This document shows, piece by piece, positions 44,556 through 54,639 of a DNA stretch of 64,000 nucleotides (the stretch's first letter is position 1; each line of letters begins with the position of its first letter). Origin of the DNA: Collinsella sp. (GTDB lineage: Bacteria > Actinomycetota > Coriobacteriia > Coriobacteriales > Coriobacteriaceae); assembly GCA_019414055.1 (NCBI GenBank), contig DXMV01000014.1:124001-188000 (forward strand), in the 5' to 3' direction. Made by a program: the position numbers and the translations under genes. Below the pieces are notes generated by a model. The model did no database searches and had not been told where the DNA came from. It worked only from the letters and a program-made list of their open reading frames with translations.

Positions 44556-44662
44556 GCCGGTTACATCCTCCAATGTAAAGAGTTCTCAACACTATATCAA
44601 AGCGTCTGGGTACGTGCGAAATTTGCACCATACGTGACCCTTTGTTTACCCATTCTTTGCCT

Positions 44663-44730
44663 GTTGACGCGTCAACGGCGAACATCCATAATGCGCTTGT
44701 TTTAAATGTTGATGTATTAACATCTATAAG
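44663..44730 (+). promoter_or_regulatory. Palindromes upstream of the alpha/beta hydrolase
   Basis: A perfect 14-nt palindrome GTTGACGCGTCAAC (44663-44676) and the inverted pair GATGT/ACATC (44711-44724), followed by TATAAG just before the ribosome site. Candidate operator and promoter elements; the regulator is unknown. Confidence 0.4.
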
Positions 44731-44741
44731 GAGAACAGCAA

Positions 44742-45707
44742 ATGCCTCAAAGCGCACACCCCCATCGAAAGCTCAAGATAGCCGGCATCGTTGCACTAGT
44801 GGTTGTCATTGTGCTGCTCGGATTTGCCGGCAACTTTCTGTTTGACTTCGCGCTGAATCCCCGCGCGCCATACACCATGAAGATGATGCAGGACGGCAAG
44901 GACACCAAAAAGGGCGAGCAGATGGATGCCGAGGCAGTCGAGGCGCGGGCGTGGTTCAAAGAGCATCGCGAGAGCAGCAGCCTCACCGCCGATGACGAGA
45001 CCGAGCTTGCCGCTTGGTATTTTGCCGCCCCAGAGAGCACGCACAATTACGCTATCTGCCTACACGGATACACCGATGAGCCCATCGGTATGGCCCGATA
45101 CGTCAAACGATTCCATGACCGCGGCATGAACGTACTCGCACCTGCCGCCCGCGCCCACGAGCGCTCCGGCGGCGACTATATCGGCATGGGCTGGCCCGAG
45201 CGCCTCGACATCGTCGCATGGATCGAGCGAATCATTCAGGCTGACCCCGAGGCGCGCATCCTGGTCTTTGGTGAGTCGATGGGTGCAGCAACCGCCATGG
45301 ACGTCGCGGGGGAATCTCTGCCCGTAAACGTGAAATGCATTATCGAGGACTGTGGTTATACGAGTGTTTGGGACGAGTTCTCTCTGCAGCTCAAGGACGT
45401 GTTCGGCCTGCCCAGCTTTCCCTTGCTCGATGTAGCAAACTTGGTGTGCAACGTGCGCGCGGGCTACGACTTTCATAAGGCAAGCAGTGTGGAGCAACTC
45501 AAACACGCGACGGTTCCCATGCTGTTTATCCACGGCGACCAGGACACCTTTGTGCCGTACGATATGCTCGACCAAAACTACGACGCGTGCGCCAGCAAGG
45601 TCAAGCAAAAGCTCACCATCCATGGCGCCACCCACGCCAAGAGTGCGCAAGTTGACCCCGAGCTCTACTGGAACACGGTCGACGACTTCCTCGGAAAGAA
45701 TTTTTAG
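44742..45707 (+). CDS. Membrane-anchored alpha/beta hydrolase
   Basis: 321 aa. One N-terminal helix (about 14-38), then a serine hydrolase domain: oxyanion region AICLHGYTDEP, nucleophile S179 in GESMGAA, the Asp in FIHGDQDTFVP and the His in HGATHAKS. Similar to the YfhR/BEM46-like group, whose substrates are unknown. AAGGAG precedes the ATG. Its upstream region has two palindromes that may control it. Confidence 0.85.
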   Translation: MPQSAHPHRKLKIAGIVALVVVIVLLGFAGNFLFDFALNPRAPYTMKMMQDGKDTKKGEQMDAEAVEARAWFKEHRESSSLTADDETELAAWYFAAPESTHNYAICLHGYTDEPIGMARYVKRFHDRGMNVLAPAARAHERSGGDYIGMGWPERLDIVAWIERIIQADPEARILVFGESMGAATAMDVAGESLPVNVKCIIEDCGYTSVWDEFSLQLKDVFGLPSFPLLDVANLVCNVRAGYDFHKASSVEQLKHATVPMLFIHGDQDTFVPYDMLDQNYDACASKVKQKLTIHGATHAKSAQVDPELYWNTVDDFLGKNF

Positions 45708-45751
45708 GCAAAAAGCAACGTCCGGGGCTTTATCTGACCCCCTATTTTCGA

Positions 45752-45869
45752 AAGTATGCGGCAAAATCTGGAACTGCCGACCAGACCGCAGTTTTATCAA
45801 CAATTTATCAGGGGTTTTGTTGCCAAAAAACGTCGTGTGCTCGGCGGTCTCGAAATTTGCCGCATACTT
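45752..45869. mobile_element. Short element with terminal inverted repeats, related to those at 56.5-56.9 kb
   Basis: The ends AAGTATGCGGCAAAATC (45752-45768) and GAAATTTGCCGCATACTT (45852-45869) pair almost fully, and imperfect pairing extends further inward (about 35 nt each side). Minus-strand reading contains AAAACTGCGGTCTGGTCGGC. This lines up with AAAACGGGGGTATGGTCGGG in the element at 56726-56861, so they appear to be one family. It lies after the alpha/beta hydrolase gene. Confidence 0.55.
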
Positions 45870-45877
45870 CCGGAAAG

Positions 45878-45910
45878 CCGCCCGCGAGCGCTGTGCTCGC
45901 GGGCGGATTT
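45878..45910 (+). terminator. Terminator after the alpha/beta hydrolase gene
   Basis: 12-bp perfect stem CCGCCCGCGAGC/GCTCGCGGGCGG (45878-45906) followed by ATTTTG. Confidence 0.85.
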
Positions 45911-45958
45911 TGCTCGACTTACGCCACAGAGGCGCTTGTTTTGTTCAATAGCCAGGCG

Positions 45959-47164
45959 CTATTTGACCTCGATGAGCTCGTAATTGCTCGTGCCCAGGCC
46001 GATCTTCTCGGCATGCGCGATGCACGCGCGCCAGTCGGTGTCGGGATGCGTGATGCAGAAGGGATCCTTGGCCTGCTCGCCCTCCAGATGCTCGTGGTTG
46101 TGCTCCATCTTGGCGGCGCTGTCGGTAAGCTCGGTGTTGGGCAGCGGCTCGGATGCCATGACGGCATCGGCACAGGCCTGGTCGATGGCGACTGGATCGA
46201 AGCTCGCGAACATGCCAATGTCGTTGACGATGGGCGTGTCGTTTTCGGGATGGCAATCGCAGTTGGGGCTGATATCCATAGCCAGCGAAATATGGAAGCT
46301 GGGGCGATCCTGGACAACGGCCTTCGTATACTCGGCGATCTTGTAGTTGAGTACGTCGGCCGCGGCGTCATAGTCGGGCTTGATGCAGTCCTGGTTGCAC
46401 GCCGCAATGCAGCGTCCGCAGCCCACGCAGCGATCGTGGTCGATGGCAGCCACGTGAACCGTGCGGGTACTGCCGTTGGCAAGCTCGCGCTCACGCGTAC
46501 CGTCAAACGTGATGGCGCTGTGCGCGCAAATCTTCTCGCAGGCACGGCAACCTACGCAGTTGGTAGTATCGACGCTCGGCTTGCCGGCGGCATGCTGCTC
46601 CATCTTGCCGGCACGGCTGCCGCCTCCCATGCCCAGGTTCTTCATGGCGCCGCCAAAACCGGCCTGCTCATGACCCTTAAAGTGCGTGAGGCTGATCACG
46701 ATGTCGGCATCCATGAGTGCCTGACCAATCTTTGCCTCGCGCACGTACTCACCGCCCTCGACCGGGACGAGCGCCTCGTCGGTACCCTTGAGGCCGTCAG
46801 CGATGATGATCTGGCAGCCCGTGGCATACGGGGTAAAGCCGTTCTGATACGCGGTGTCGATGTGCTCGAGCGCGTTTTTGCGGCTACCCACATAGAGCGT
46901 GTTGCAATCGGTGAGGAAGGGCTTGCCACCCAGCTCCTTCACGACATCTGCGACGGCGCGGGCGTAGTTGGGGCGCAAAAAGCTCAGATTGCCCAGCTCG
47001 CCAAAGTGAATCTTGATGGCGACGAACTTGTTCTCAAAGTCGATCTGCTCGATACCGGCGCGGCGAATGAGGCGCTTGAGCTTGTCGAGCTGGCTCTCGC
47101 GAGCATGCGTGCGCAGGTTGGTGAAGTACACCTTAGCGGGTGCTGCGGGTGCAGTTGCGGTCAT
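45959..47164 (-). CDS. DUF362 protein with two [4Fe-4S] motifs
   Basis: 401 aa. DUF362 region in the first 190 residues (FVAIKIHFGELGNLSFLRP, THFKGHEQAGFGGAMKNLGMG), two ferredoxin-type clusters (CVGCRACEKICAHS and CVGCGRCIAACNQD) and a second DUF362 segment with PNCDCHPENDTPIVNDIGMFAS. An electron-transfer protein common in strict anaerobes; partner unknown. GAGGGGA precedes the ATG. It is a single gene. Confidence 0.88.
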   Translation of the reverse strand: MTATAPAAPAKVYFTNLRTHARESQLDKLKRLIRRAGIEQIDFENKFVAIKIHFGELGNLSFLRPNYARAVADVVKELGGKPFLTDCNTLYVGSRKNALEHIDTAYQNGFTPYATGCQIIIADGLKGTDEALVPVEGGEYVREAKIGQALMDADIVISLTHFKGHEQAGFGGAMKNLGMGGGSRAGKMEQHAAGKPSVDTTNCVGCRACEKICAHSAITFDGTRERELANGSTRTVHVAAIDHDRCVGCGRCIAACNQDCIKPDYDAAADVLNYKIAEYTKAVVQDRPSFHISLAMDISPNCDCHPENDTPIVNDIGMFASFDPVAIDQACADAVMASEPLPNTELTDSAAKMEHNHEHLEGEQAKDPFCITHPDTDWRACIAHAEKIGLGTSNYELIEVK

Positions 47165-47257
47165 AGATCTATCCCCTCGGTCTATATGGCGTTACAGACA
47201 TAAGAGGATGGTACCCGTTGAAGTAGGGTCGAAGTCAAGCGCAACACCGAGTCGTTA

Positions 47258-47290
47258 GGCACTCATTGGGGACGGACTTAAATGAGTGGC
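47258..47290. repeat. R1 palindrome (reverse orientation)
   Basis: GGCACTCATT...AATGAGTGGC around GGGGACGGACTTA. Confidence 0.8.
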
Positions 47291-47323
47291 AGCTAGGAAC
47301 GTTCCCTTCCTGCCGACAGTTGA

Positions 47324-47376
47324 GGACAGTCCTTGCCAGCCCGGCCGGCGAGCCGGCGAATCGGCAAAGACCGTCC
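47324..47376. repeat. R4 palindrome (copy 1)
   Basis: GGACAGTCCTTGCC (47324-47337) pairs with GGCAAAGACCGTCC (47363-47376) around a GGCCGGCGAGCCGGCG centre. It is nearly identical to 50942-50996. Confidence 0.8.
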
Positions 47377-47385
47377 CCGATGACT

Positions 47386-47412
47386 AGTCGTTCAAGAACG
47401 TCCCCGATGACT
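47386..47412. repeat. R1 palindrome touching the FtsX gene stop
   Basis: AGTCGTT...GATGACT around CAAGAACGTCCCC; its end overlaps the complement of the stop codon at 47411-47413. Confidence 0.7.
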
Positions 47413-50077
47413 ACTCTTGCACCTTGAGGGCCTCGGCTAGGCTGACGTGCTTGATAGAGCGCGTGTGTAGCAGCGCCACGACCAGGTAAGTTGCAAAGCC
47501 GATGCCCACGCACGCCGCCATGGACCAAGTGGGCACGTAAATCTCGATATTGCCGTTATAGGCGAGCAGCATCGAGCGGAAGATGGCCGTGAGCGAGCCA
47601 ATAATGACCGGCAGACTCAGCACGAGCGACGCCGCCACGCACAGCGTGATCGAGCGGATGTACAGATGCGAGATCTCGCCATCGCGATAGCCAAAGACCT
47701 TCATGTAACTGATCGACCGGGCGCTATGGTCGATGACCGCCTTGGTCAGCAGGTACATAAACAGCAGGAAGATAAACACCGCGAGCCCGATCATCATTCC
47801 GATCATTTTGCTCATCATGCCGATGAACTGGTCGCCCACGGCGCGCATGTCGTCGGGCGTGGTGTCGCCGGCAAAGTAGCGAGCATCGAGGTCGAGCTTC
47901 TCGTCGCTCACATAGCCGTTAAAGTAGGCGGCGTCGTTGTCGAACAGCTCGTTAAAGTCGTCGATGCTCATATAGATATTCATGTCCGACTTTGAGCCCC
48001 AAGTGCAGTCCTTACCCGCGTACTCAAGGGAATAATGCTCGCCCTCGTACTTGTCGCTGAGCGTGACCTTCTGACCCTCGCTCCAGCCAAACTTATCGAG
48101 CAGACCGCCGCCAAAGACGACGCGACCATCGCCGACGTTAAGGTCCTTCCAGTAGCGCGAGTTTGACGAGACGCCGTAGACGGAAATCGTCTCCTCGCCG
48201 TTTCCGTCGCCGCGGTCGTACTGCAGCTGGTAGACGGCATATTTCTCGGCCTGCGCAATCTTGGCCGCGCCGTTGTCGGTCGTGTTGACCGGGTGAATAT
48301 CGTCGTTATCGGTGTCGATCTTCGAGGCCTTGTCAATCAGGTCGATAGCCTCGTCGCGGTCGCAGCCAAGGGCATCGGCCAGGTCGTCGAGGCGCGCATA
48401 GAGCGCATCCTTCTTGTCCTGAACGCTTGCGAGCGCGTCCTGCGCCGCGGCCAGGCTCTCGGCAGACGGAGCGCTGGCTGCGGTATCGGCTGCCGCCTGC
48501 GCGGCATCGGCCGCGTCATCGAGCTCGTCACTGGCATCTTGGGCGGCGGAAAGCAGCGCGCCGTCAACCGACTGCAAGCGCTCGAGCGCCGACCACTGCT
48601 CGCGCTCCTCGGCGGTGCCCTCGAGCTCCAGCGGAGCCTTGAGTGTGTACTGATGCTCGGCGACCAGGCTCGTCTCCAGGTTGTCCGCATAGTGCGTCAT
48701 CGTGGGCAGAATCGCCAGACCAAAGAGCAGCAGCAGCGATGCAAACGCAATACCCACGAAGAGCGTGGCGAAGTTGCCCAGGTTGCGCAGGAAGACGCGC
48801 AGGCGGAAGCGGGAAACAAAGCCCATGCGCTCCGGCAGCTGCAGGCCACGCTTGGTGCCCGATTTGCCGCTCGCCTCGTGGCGAAGGAACTGCAGCGGCG
48901 TCTTGCCCATCTTGCGAAGCAGGCCCACCAGCGTGATGAGAATGAGCGCGGCGGCGGGAACCACGGCACACTTCACGAAGATCTCCCAGCTCCAGTACAC
49001 CTGGAAGGGCGGCAGGCTGTACGAGCCGTAGTAGAGACCGCGCATGGGCTCGGTAAAGAACGCAACGCCGAGCGCGGTGCCCAAAAGCGCCGCGAGCACG
49101 CCCACGATGGCGGGAAGTGCCAGGTAGTGCAGCACGATCTCGCGGCGGCGATAGCCGCTGGCGAGCAGTGTGCCGATGATGGCGCCCTCCTCCTCGATGG
49201 TGGCGTCGGTAAGGACCACAAAGACGAACGCCATGATCACGATGATAATGTTGAGCAGCGTCATCCACATCATGGAATCGCCGTCCACGTCATCGCGCGC
49301 ATAGCCAATACCCTGGTTGGAATCGGCATCGATAAGATCGTCGACGCGCGCATCGGCATCGGTCAGCGCCTCGACCATATCCTGCTCTGCATCGATGCGA
49401 TCCGCGGTGGGGAGGTCGCGGTCGTTAAAGGTAAAGGAGTACGTGTAGGCAGGCGCGCCGCCGGCATCCTCGAGCGCGGCAAAACCGGCGTCGCTGACCT
49501 CGGCAACGCCATAGGTAATGGTGTTCACCGTAAAGTCCGAATTGTTGAGGAACAGCGCCTGGCTATCGGGCTGGGTCATGATGCCGCAGATGGTGTAGGT
49601 GCGACCCTCGAGCTCGACCTTATCGCCCACGGCGAGGTCGTTGTTGGCGGCAAAGACGCGGTCGATGGCCACCTCGTCGTCCGCCTTGGGCTGCTTGCCT
49701 TCGCAGTAGGACGCAATGTCGACCTTGGTGCGGCGCGCATAGGTGCGCAGGGTGCGCTTGGTGCCGTCGTCGCCGGCCGCCTTTTTGATGATGGCGTCGA
49801 TAGAGAAGTTCTTGTAGAACGTAACGCCGCCGACGTCCTCAGCCGCGTCTTCGGCAGCCTTGAGCTGCTCGTCGGTGGCCTCGAAGGAGGTAGTCACGCG
49901 GCCGTCCTCGATCGTGTATGCATCGCGCATGTCGTCAATGAGGCAGCCGATGGAATGCGCCGCGAGCAAAAAGCCCGACGTGAGGGCGATGCTTCCGCAC
50001 ATAAGCAAAAAGATGCCCAGGTACTTGCCGATATTGCGGCGCAGCTCGCGCGGGAGTCGCTTTGCGAGAGGTGTCAT
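47411..50077 (-). CDS. FtsX-family ABC transporter permease
   Basis: 888 aa. N-terminal helix (about 18-40), a large MacB_PCD-like extracellular domain (to about 290), three helices with an FtsX domain (about 295-420), and another helix near 470. A second extracellular region contains a coiled-coil (about 520-590, alanine-rich, KKDALYARLDDLADALG), and the final FtsX domain has three helices. This duplicated layout is that of large Gram-positive FtsX permeases acting on envelope stress or peptides. The start at 50077, eight bases after the ATPase gene, replaces a longer frame that overlaps it. It works with the ATPase upstream. Confidence 0.9.
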   Translation of the reverse strand: MTPLAKRLPRELRRNIGKYLGIFLLMCGSIALTSGFLLAAHSIGCLIDDMRDAYTIEDGRVTTSFEATDEQLKAAEDAAEDVGGVTFYKNFSIDAIIKKAAGDDGTKRTLRTYARRTKVDIASYCEGKQPKADDEVAIDRVFAANNDLAVGDKVELEGRTYTICGIMTQPDSQALFLNNSDFTVNTITYGVAEVSDAGFAALEDAGGAPAYTYSFTFNDRDLPTADRIDAEQDMVEALTDADARVDDLIDADSNQGIGYARDDVDGDSMMWMTLLNIIIVIMAFVFVVLTDATIEEEGAIIGTLLASGYRRREIVLHYLALPAIVGVLAALLGTALGVAFFTEPMRGLYYGSYSLPPFQVYWSWEIFVKCAVVPAAALILITLVGLLRKMGKTPLQFLRHEASGKSGTKRGLQLPERMGFVSRFRLRVFLRNLGNFATLFVGIAFASLLLLFGLAILPTMTHYADNLETSLVAEHQYTLKAPLELEGTAEEREQWSALERLQSVDGALLSAAQDASDELDDAADAAQAAADTAASAPSAESLAAAQDALASVQDKKDALYARLDDLADALGCDRDEAIDLIDKASKIDTDNDDIHPVNTTDNGAAKIAQAEKYAVYQLQYDRGDGNGEETISVYGVSSNSRYWKDLNVGDGRVVFGGGLLDKFGWSEGQKVTLSDKYEGEHYSLEYAGKDCTWGSKSDMNIYMSIDDFNELFDNDAAYFNGYVSDEKLDLDARYFAGDTTPDDMRAVGDQFIGMMSKMIGMMIGLAVFIFLLFMYLLTKAVIDHSARSISYMKVFGYRDGEISHLYIRSITLCVAASLVLSLPVIIGSLTAIFRSMLLAYNGNIEIYVPTWSMAACVGIGFATYLVVALLHTRSIKHVSLAEALKVQE

Positions 50078-50085
50078 GGCGTCGC

Positions 50086-50799
<714 letters not shown>

Positions 50800-50904
50800 C
50801 TTATCCCCCGTTGTTAGCCGTCTGCTACTTTTCTAAGCTAATAGTAAACCCAGGTGAACTAAATGTAGGCGACGGTCGCTGATTTTTTCAAACGGTACTC
50901 ATTG

Positions 50905-50937
50905 GGTACTCATTGGGGACAGGCTTAAATGAGTGCC
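50905..50937. repeat. R1 palindrome (reverse orientation) with partial duplicate
   Basis: GGTACTCATT...AATGAGTGCC around GGGGACAGGCTTA; TACTCATTGGG is repeated just before it. Confidence 0.8.
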
Positions 50938-50941
50938 GCTA

Positions 50942-50996
50942 GGGACAGTCCTTGCCAGCCCGGCCGGCGAGCCGGCGAATCGGCAAAGACTGTCCC
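50942..50996. repeat. R4 palindrome (copy 2)
   Basis: GGGACAGTCCTTGCC (50942-50956) pairs with GGCAAAGACTGTCCC (50982-50996). The centre is identical to copy 1 at 47324-47376. Confidence 0.85.
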
Positions 50997-51003
50997 CGAT
51001 GAC

Positions 51004-51032
51004 CAGTCGTTTAAGAACGTCCCCAATGACTG
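51004..51032. repeat. R1 palindrome (CAGTCGTT...AATGACTG)
   Basis: Loop TAAGAACGTCCCC. The order R1-R4-R1 repeats that seen at 47.3 kb, so the two clusters frame the FtsX/ATPase pair. Confidence 0.75.
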
Positions 51033-51096
51033 CCCGGGGGCAGGAGTGTCCCAGGGTGCCGACAGAAAAGGAACGTCCCCAAGTGACGGATTGTGG

Positions 51097-52302
51097 CTAG
51101 GCGCGGGATTTGTTGTGGGCGAGGGCTAGGCCTACGGCGGCGATGGCGACGGCGAAGAGCACGGTGACGCCCAGATCGCAGGCGATGTCGCCCAGCACGG
51201 TGGACGTCAGGTCCGAGGCAAGCGCCTTGCCAATCGCGTCGTTCACCCAATACGTCGGCACAAAATGCGCCACGGTCTGCACGGCCGAGCCCATGAGCGA
51301 CAGCGGCATCCAGGCGCCACCCAAAAACGTCATGAGCATGCCGAGTAAGTTGCCCACGCCGTTGAGCAGCTCCTCGCGCGCGCCCAAGCTCGACAGGGTA
51401 AAACCAACGGCCAGCGGCGTGCACGCCAGGGCAAACGTTGCCGCCAGCGCCAGGCACACGCGGCCCAGGCCGACCTCGGCAACCGCGCCGGCAAAGCCCA
51501 CGACGCCCATCATGCTCGACACAAACCAAATGCAGACGGTAAGCACGGCGGCGGCCGCGAACACGGCAAGCGAACGCTGGCGCTCGGAGACCGGGCTAGC
51601 CTCCATGCGGCGCACGCGCTCGGGCTCGTTCATGCCCGAGAACACCAACCCCACCGACACGATGACCGACGAGATAATCGCGTACGCGCCAAAGTTGAAG
51701 TAAGACTCGAGCGTGGCGGCGGCAGTCGAGTCAACCTTGATCTGCTCGATCTGGACCTCCGCACGCTTTGCGGCAGCATGCTCGGCGGCCTTGGCGACAT
51801 CGCCGTCGGAAGCAGCGGGCTCAAGTGCGGCCGCAGCGCCCGCGAGCGAGATCCAGCGCGAGGCCTCGGCAGACGAAAGCGCAGCCGCCATGGTGCCGGC
51901 ACCGTAGGTCACGTCGAGTTTGGGCAGGGCCTCCCCCGCGCGGGCGGCCGCAACGAGGTCGTCCTCGAACCCCTCCGGGATAAAGAACACGCAGTCGGCG
52001 CTGCCTTTGGCGCTGTTGCTCTTGGAGAGCGCGTCCGCGAGATCGTAGGTGTCGTCGCCGACGCCCGTGACCAGGTCAAAGCGTGAGCCCAGGTGCTTGG
52101 TGAGCGCCCGCGAAAGGTCGCTATTGTCGCGGTCGACCACGATCACGTTGGTGTCGTAGGGCTTGTACTCGGTAAGCTGCGACGAGTTCCAGCTTACCGA
52201 GGCTGCGATGAATACGCCCATGAGCGAGATGAACACCGTATAGATGAGCAGGTAGAACGGGTGCGCCAGCGCCATGCGAAGCGCGGTCTTAAAGGTGCTC
52301 AT
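51097..52302 (-). CDS. ABC-2 type permease (second subunit)
   Basis: 401 aa. One N-terminal helix (about 15-38), a large extracytoplasmic region to about 205, then five helices (PTYWVNDAIGKAL precedes the last). The YhgE/ABC2_membrane_3 layout fits exporters of peptides or lipids. GGAAGGAG precedes the ATG at 52302; the gene overlaps the end of the first permease by 14 bases. Together with 52289-53476 it should form a heterodimeric channel driven by the ATPase at 53486-54424. Confidence 0.87.
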   Translation of the reverse strand: MSTFKTALRMALAHPFYLLIYTVFISLMGVFIAASVSWNSSQLTEYKPYDTNVIVVDRDNSDLSRALTKHLGSRFDLVTGVGDDTYDLADALSKSNSAKGSADCVFFIPEGFEDDLVAAARAGEALPKLDVTYGAGTMAAALSSAEASRWISLAGAAAALEPAASDGDVAKAAEHAAAKRAEVQIEQIKVDSTAAATLESYFNFGAYAIISSVIVSVGLVFSGMNEPERVRRMEASPVSERQRSLAVFAAAAVLTVCIWFVSSMMGVVGFAGAVAEVGLGRVCLALAATFALACTPLAVGFTLSSLGAREELLNGVGNLLGMLMTFLGGAWMPLSLMGSAVQTVAHFVPTYWVNDAIGKALASDLTSTVLGDIACDLGVTVLFAVAIAAVGLALAHNKSRA

Positions 52303-53476
52303 AGCGGCTCCTTCCAAAGATCAGCGTAGCGGCGGCGACAAACACCAGGGCCATTAGGACGAGCGCGCCGGCGCGGACGGTGAAGGGCCCCAAGTCCTCA
52401 AAGAAATACAGGCGATTGAACATGTCGCAGATGAGCTTGACGGGGTTGAGCCAGCACTCGGCCGGACAGGCGCGGGCGACGTCGTCGGCAAGCGCCATCG
52501 CCGGCTCGCCGTAGAGGCCGGCGAACAAGGCGCACGTGGTGGCAAAGCCCGTGAGGATGCATGACTTGGATGCCTTGCCACCCTTAACGGGAAGCGTGCC
52601 CACAAAGAGCCCCAAGCCCGTGGCGGCAAGCGCGGATGCAGCACCGCCCACCAGACACAGCCCCTCGCGCCCGCCAAAGTCGACGCCAACGACTAGGCGC
52701 ACGTAGCCAATCGCGACCGCCATCGAGGCAAAGGAAACCAGCCACGAGCCGACAAAGATGCCGGCCAGCGATGCCGTCTTGGAAAGGCCACCCACGCAGC
52801 GGCGCGCGCCAAGGCCCGACAGATTGGGCTGCAAATCGACGACGCTCAAAGCGGCAAACTCCGCAGACATCATCGCGACCAGGCCAAAGAGCGCGTAATA
52901 GTAGATGACCGTGCCATCGGGCGTGGTGCGCGTCAGGCTCACGCGGCGGGTTCCGCCCTCGAGCGACAGGGCGCGCGCAACCGCCTCCGGGTCGGCAAGC
53001 GCCGCCGGGTTGTCCTGGGCAATCTGGCTCATGAGCTCGGCATTTTGCGTATACGAGCTTGCCACCGTCTCAAGGATGCTGCGGTCGGTGAGCACCGTCG
53101 ACGCACGCGAGCTGTCATAGCTCGAAAGCAGCGTGAGCTTGGGCGTGCCCGCGGCATCGACCGTGTAGATGCCCGCGACTTCGCCGGCCTTGAGCGCTTT
53201 GCGCGCGGCAGCCAAGTCTTCGTACTCGCTCACATCGAGCAGTTGATCGTCGCCCTCCTTGGCAAGCGAGGTCGCCACGTCCTTAAAGGACGAAGCACCC
53301 CAGGCTTCGTCAGCGACAACGGCCACCGGCACCGGGTCGACCTTGCCGTCGGAGCTCAGATTCGCAAACATAAACATGAACATCGTTGAAAGCGCGATGG
53401 GAAAGACCGCGCTCCAGACCCATGTACTCGGCCGACGCAGCAGCGTCTTGACCGTGATAATGATGGTGTTGAACAT
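52289..53476 (-). CDS. ABC-2 type permease (first subunit)
   Basis: 395 aa. N-terminal helix (about 18-38: WVWSAVFPIALSTMFMFMFA), an extracytoplasmic domain (about 45-185) and five C-terminal helices. Same layout as the second permease but low identity by eye. It follows the ATPase gene by nine bases. Confidence 0.87.
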   Translation of the reverse strand: MFNTIIITVKTLLRRPSTWVWSAVFPIALSTMFMFMFANLSSDGKVDPVPVAVVADEAWGASSFKDVATSLAKEGDDQLLDVSEYEDLAAARKALKAGEVAGIYTVDAAGTPKLTLLSSYDSSRASTVLTDRSILETVASSYTQNAELMSQIAQDNPAALADPEAVARALSLEGGTRRVSLTRTTPDGTVIYYYALFGLVAMMSAEFAALSVVDLQPNLSGLGARRCVGGLSKTASLAGIFVGSWLVSFASMAVAIGYVRLVVGVDFGGREGLCLVGGAASALAATGLGLFVGTLPVKGGKASKSCILTGFATTCALFAGLYGEPAMALADDVARACPAECWLNPVKLICDMFNRLYFFEDLGPFTVRAGALVLMALVFVAAATLIFGRSRYEHL

Positions 53477-53485
53477 GGCCGCCCC

Positions 53486-54424
53486 CTAGTCGCGCAGCTC
53501 GCGGCCGGTGATCTCGAGGAACACGTCGTTGAGGGTCGGCGGCTCGCTCCACACGCGGCCGAGCGCCACGTCGGCGGCGCGCAGCGTGTCGAGGATGTCG
53601 ACCAGATTGTGCGGGCTCGCCTCGCAGGTGCAGACGAGTTCGCCGCCGGACAGCTCGACCGAAAGCACGTGCTCGAGGGCGCGCAGCCGCTCGACCGTGA
53701 CGGTCTCGACGGCGCCGACCTCGACAGTCACGCGCTCGCCCATCTGGATCATGCGCTTGAGCTCGTCGTTAGTGCCCTGCGCCAGCACGCGGCCGCCGTC
53801 CATGATCATGATGCGGCTGCAGATTTGCTCGATTTCCTCCATGTAATGGCTGGTATACACCACCGTAGCGCCCTCGTCGCGCAGGCGGCAGATGCCCTCC
53901 AGGATGGCGTTGCGGCTCTGTGGGTCGACCGCCACCGTGGGCTCGTCAAAAAAGATGAGCTCGGGCTTGTGCGCGATGCCGCAGGCAATGTTGAGGCGGC
54001 GCGCCAGGCCGCCCGAGAGCTTGCCGGGGCGGAACTTGGTAAAGTCGCCCAGACCGACGAAGCCGATCGCCTCGTCCACGAGCGCACGGCGGCGCTTGCG
54101 GTCGTTGACGTAGAGGCTACAGAAATAGTCGATGTTCTCGCGCACGGTGAGCTCGTCGAACACCGCCACCTGCTGCGGCACCACGCCGATGCGGCGCTTG
54201 AGGTCGTAACGCATGGGCGTCATGGGCTCGCCGAACAGCTCGATGGTGCCTTTGTCGTAGGAAAGCAGCTGCAAAATGCAGTTGATGGACGTGGTCTTGC
54301 CCGAGCCATTGGGGCCGAGCAGGCCAAAGATCTCGCCGGGGGCGATGCTCAGATTAAAGTGGTCGAGCGCAATAAGGTCGTCGTAGCGCTTGACGAGGTT
54401 TTCGACATGGACGATGTCTGTCAT
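53486..54424 (-). CDS. ABC transporter ATP-binding protein (ABC-2/DrrA type)
   Basis: 312 aa. Walker A GPNGSGKTT, Q-loop PQQVAVFDELT, signature KLSGGLARRL, Walker B LIFFDEPTVAVD, switch His in TSHYMEE, and a C-terminal DrrA-like regulatory domain (about 225-312). AAGGGGCG precedes the ATG at 54424. First gene of the exporter operon, divergent from the two-component genes at 54.6-56.4 kb, which probably control it. Confidence 0.92.
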   Translation of the reverse strand: MTDIVHVENLVKRYDDLIALDHFNLSIAPGEIFGLLGPNGSGKTTSINCILQLLSYDKGTIELFGEPMTPMRYDLKRRIGVVPQQVAVFDELTVRENIDYFCSLYVNDRKRRRALVDEAIGFVGLGDFTKFRPGKLSGGLARRLNIACGIAHKPELIFFDEPTVAVDPQSRNAILEGICRLRDEGATVVYTSHYMEEIEQICSRIMIMDGGRVLAQGTNDELKRMIQMGERVTVEVGAVETVTVERLRALEHVLSVELSGGELVCTCEASPHNLVDILDTLRAADVALGRVWSEPPTLNDVFLEITGRELRD

Positions 54425-54624
54425 GAGGCGCCCCTTCTGTTGGTCGTGGCCCGGTACGATTGCATCATCGCAGGAGCGGGCGGCGCGCACCAGTGAGCTT
54501 TGTCACGAGTGCGAGGGGGGGCGGAGGCGAAACCCCCGCTCGCACGAGCGATCGACGCCGATTTGCCGCGCAGGAGGAATGTCGCGGTTGCGCAGGCGGC
54601 CCCTCCACCACGCGCAGCTTCGCG

Positions 54625-54639
54625 TACAATACCCGTATG
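54625..54639 (+). promoter_or_regulatory. -10 TACAAT six bases before the kinase ATG (leaderless candidate)
   Basis: TACAAT at 54625-54630 is followed by ACCCGT and the ATG at 54637. A transcript starting at the usual distance would begin at or next to the ATG, and no ribosome site exists upstream. Confidence 0.5.
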
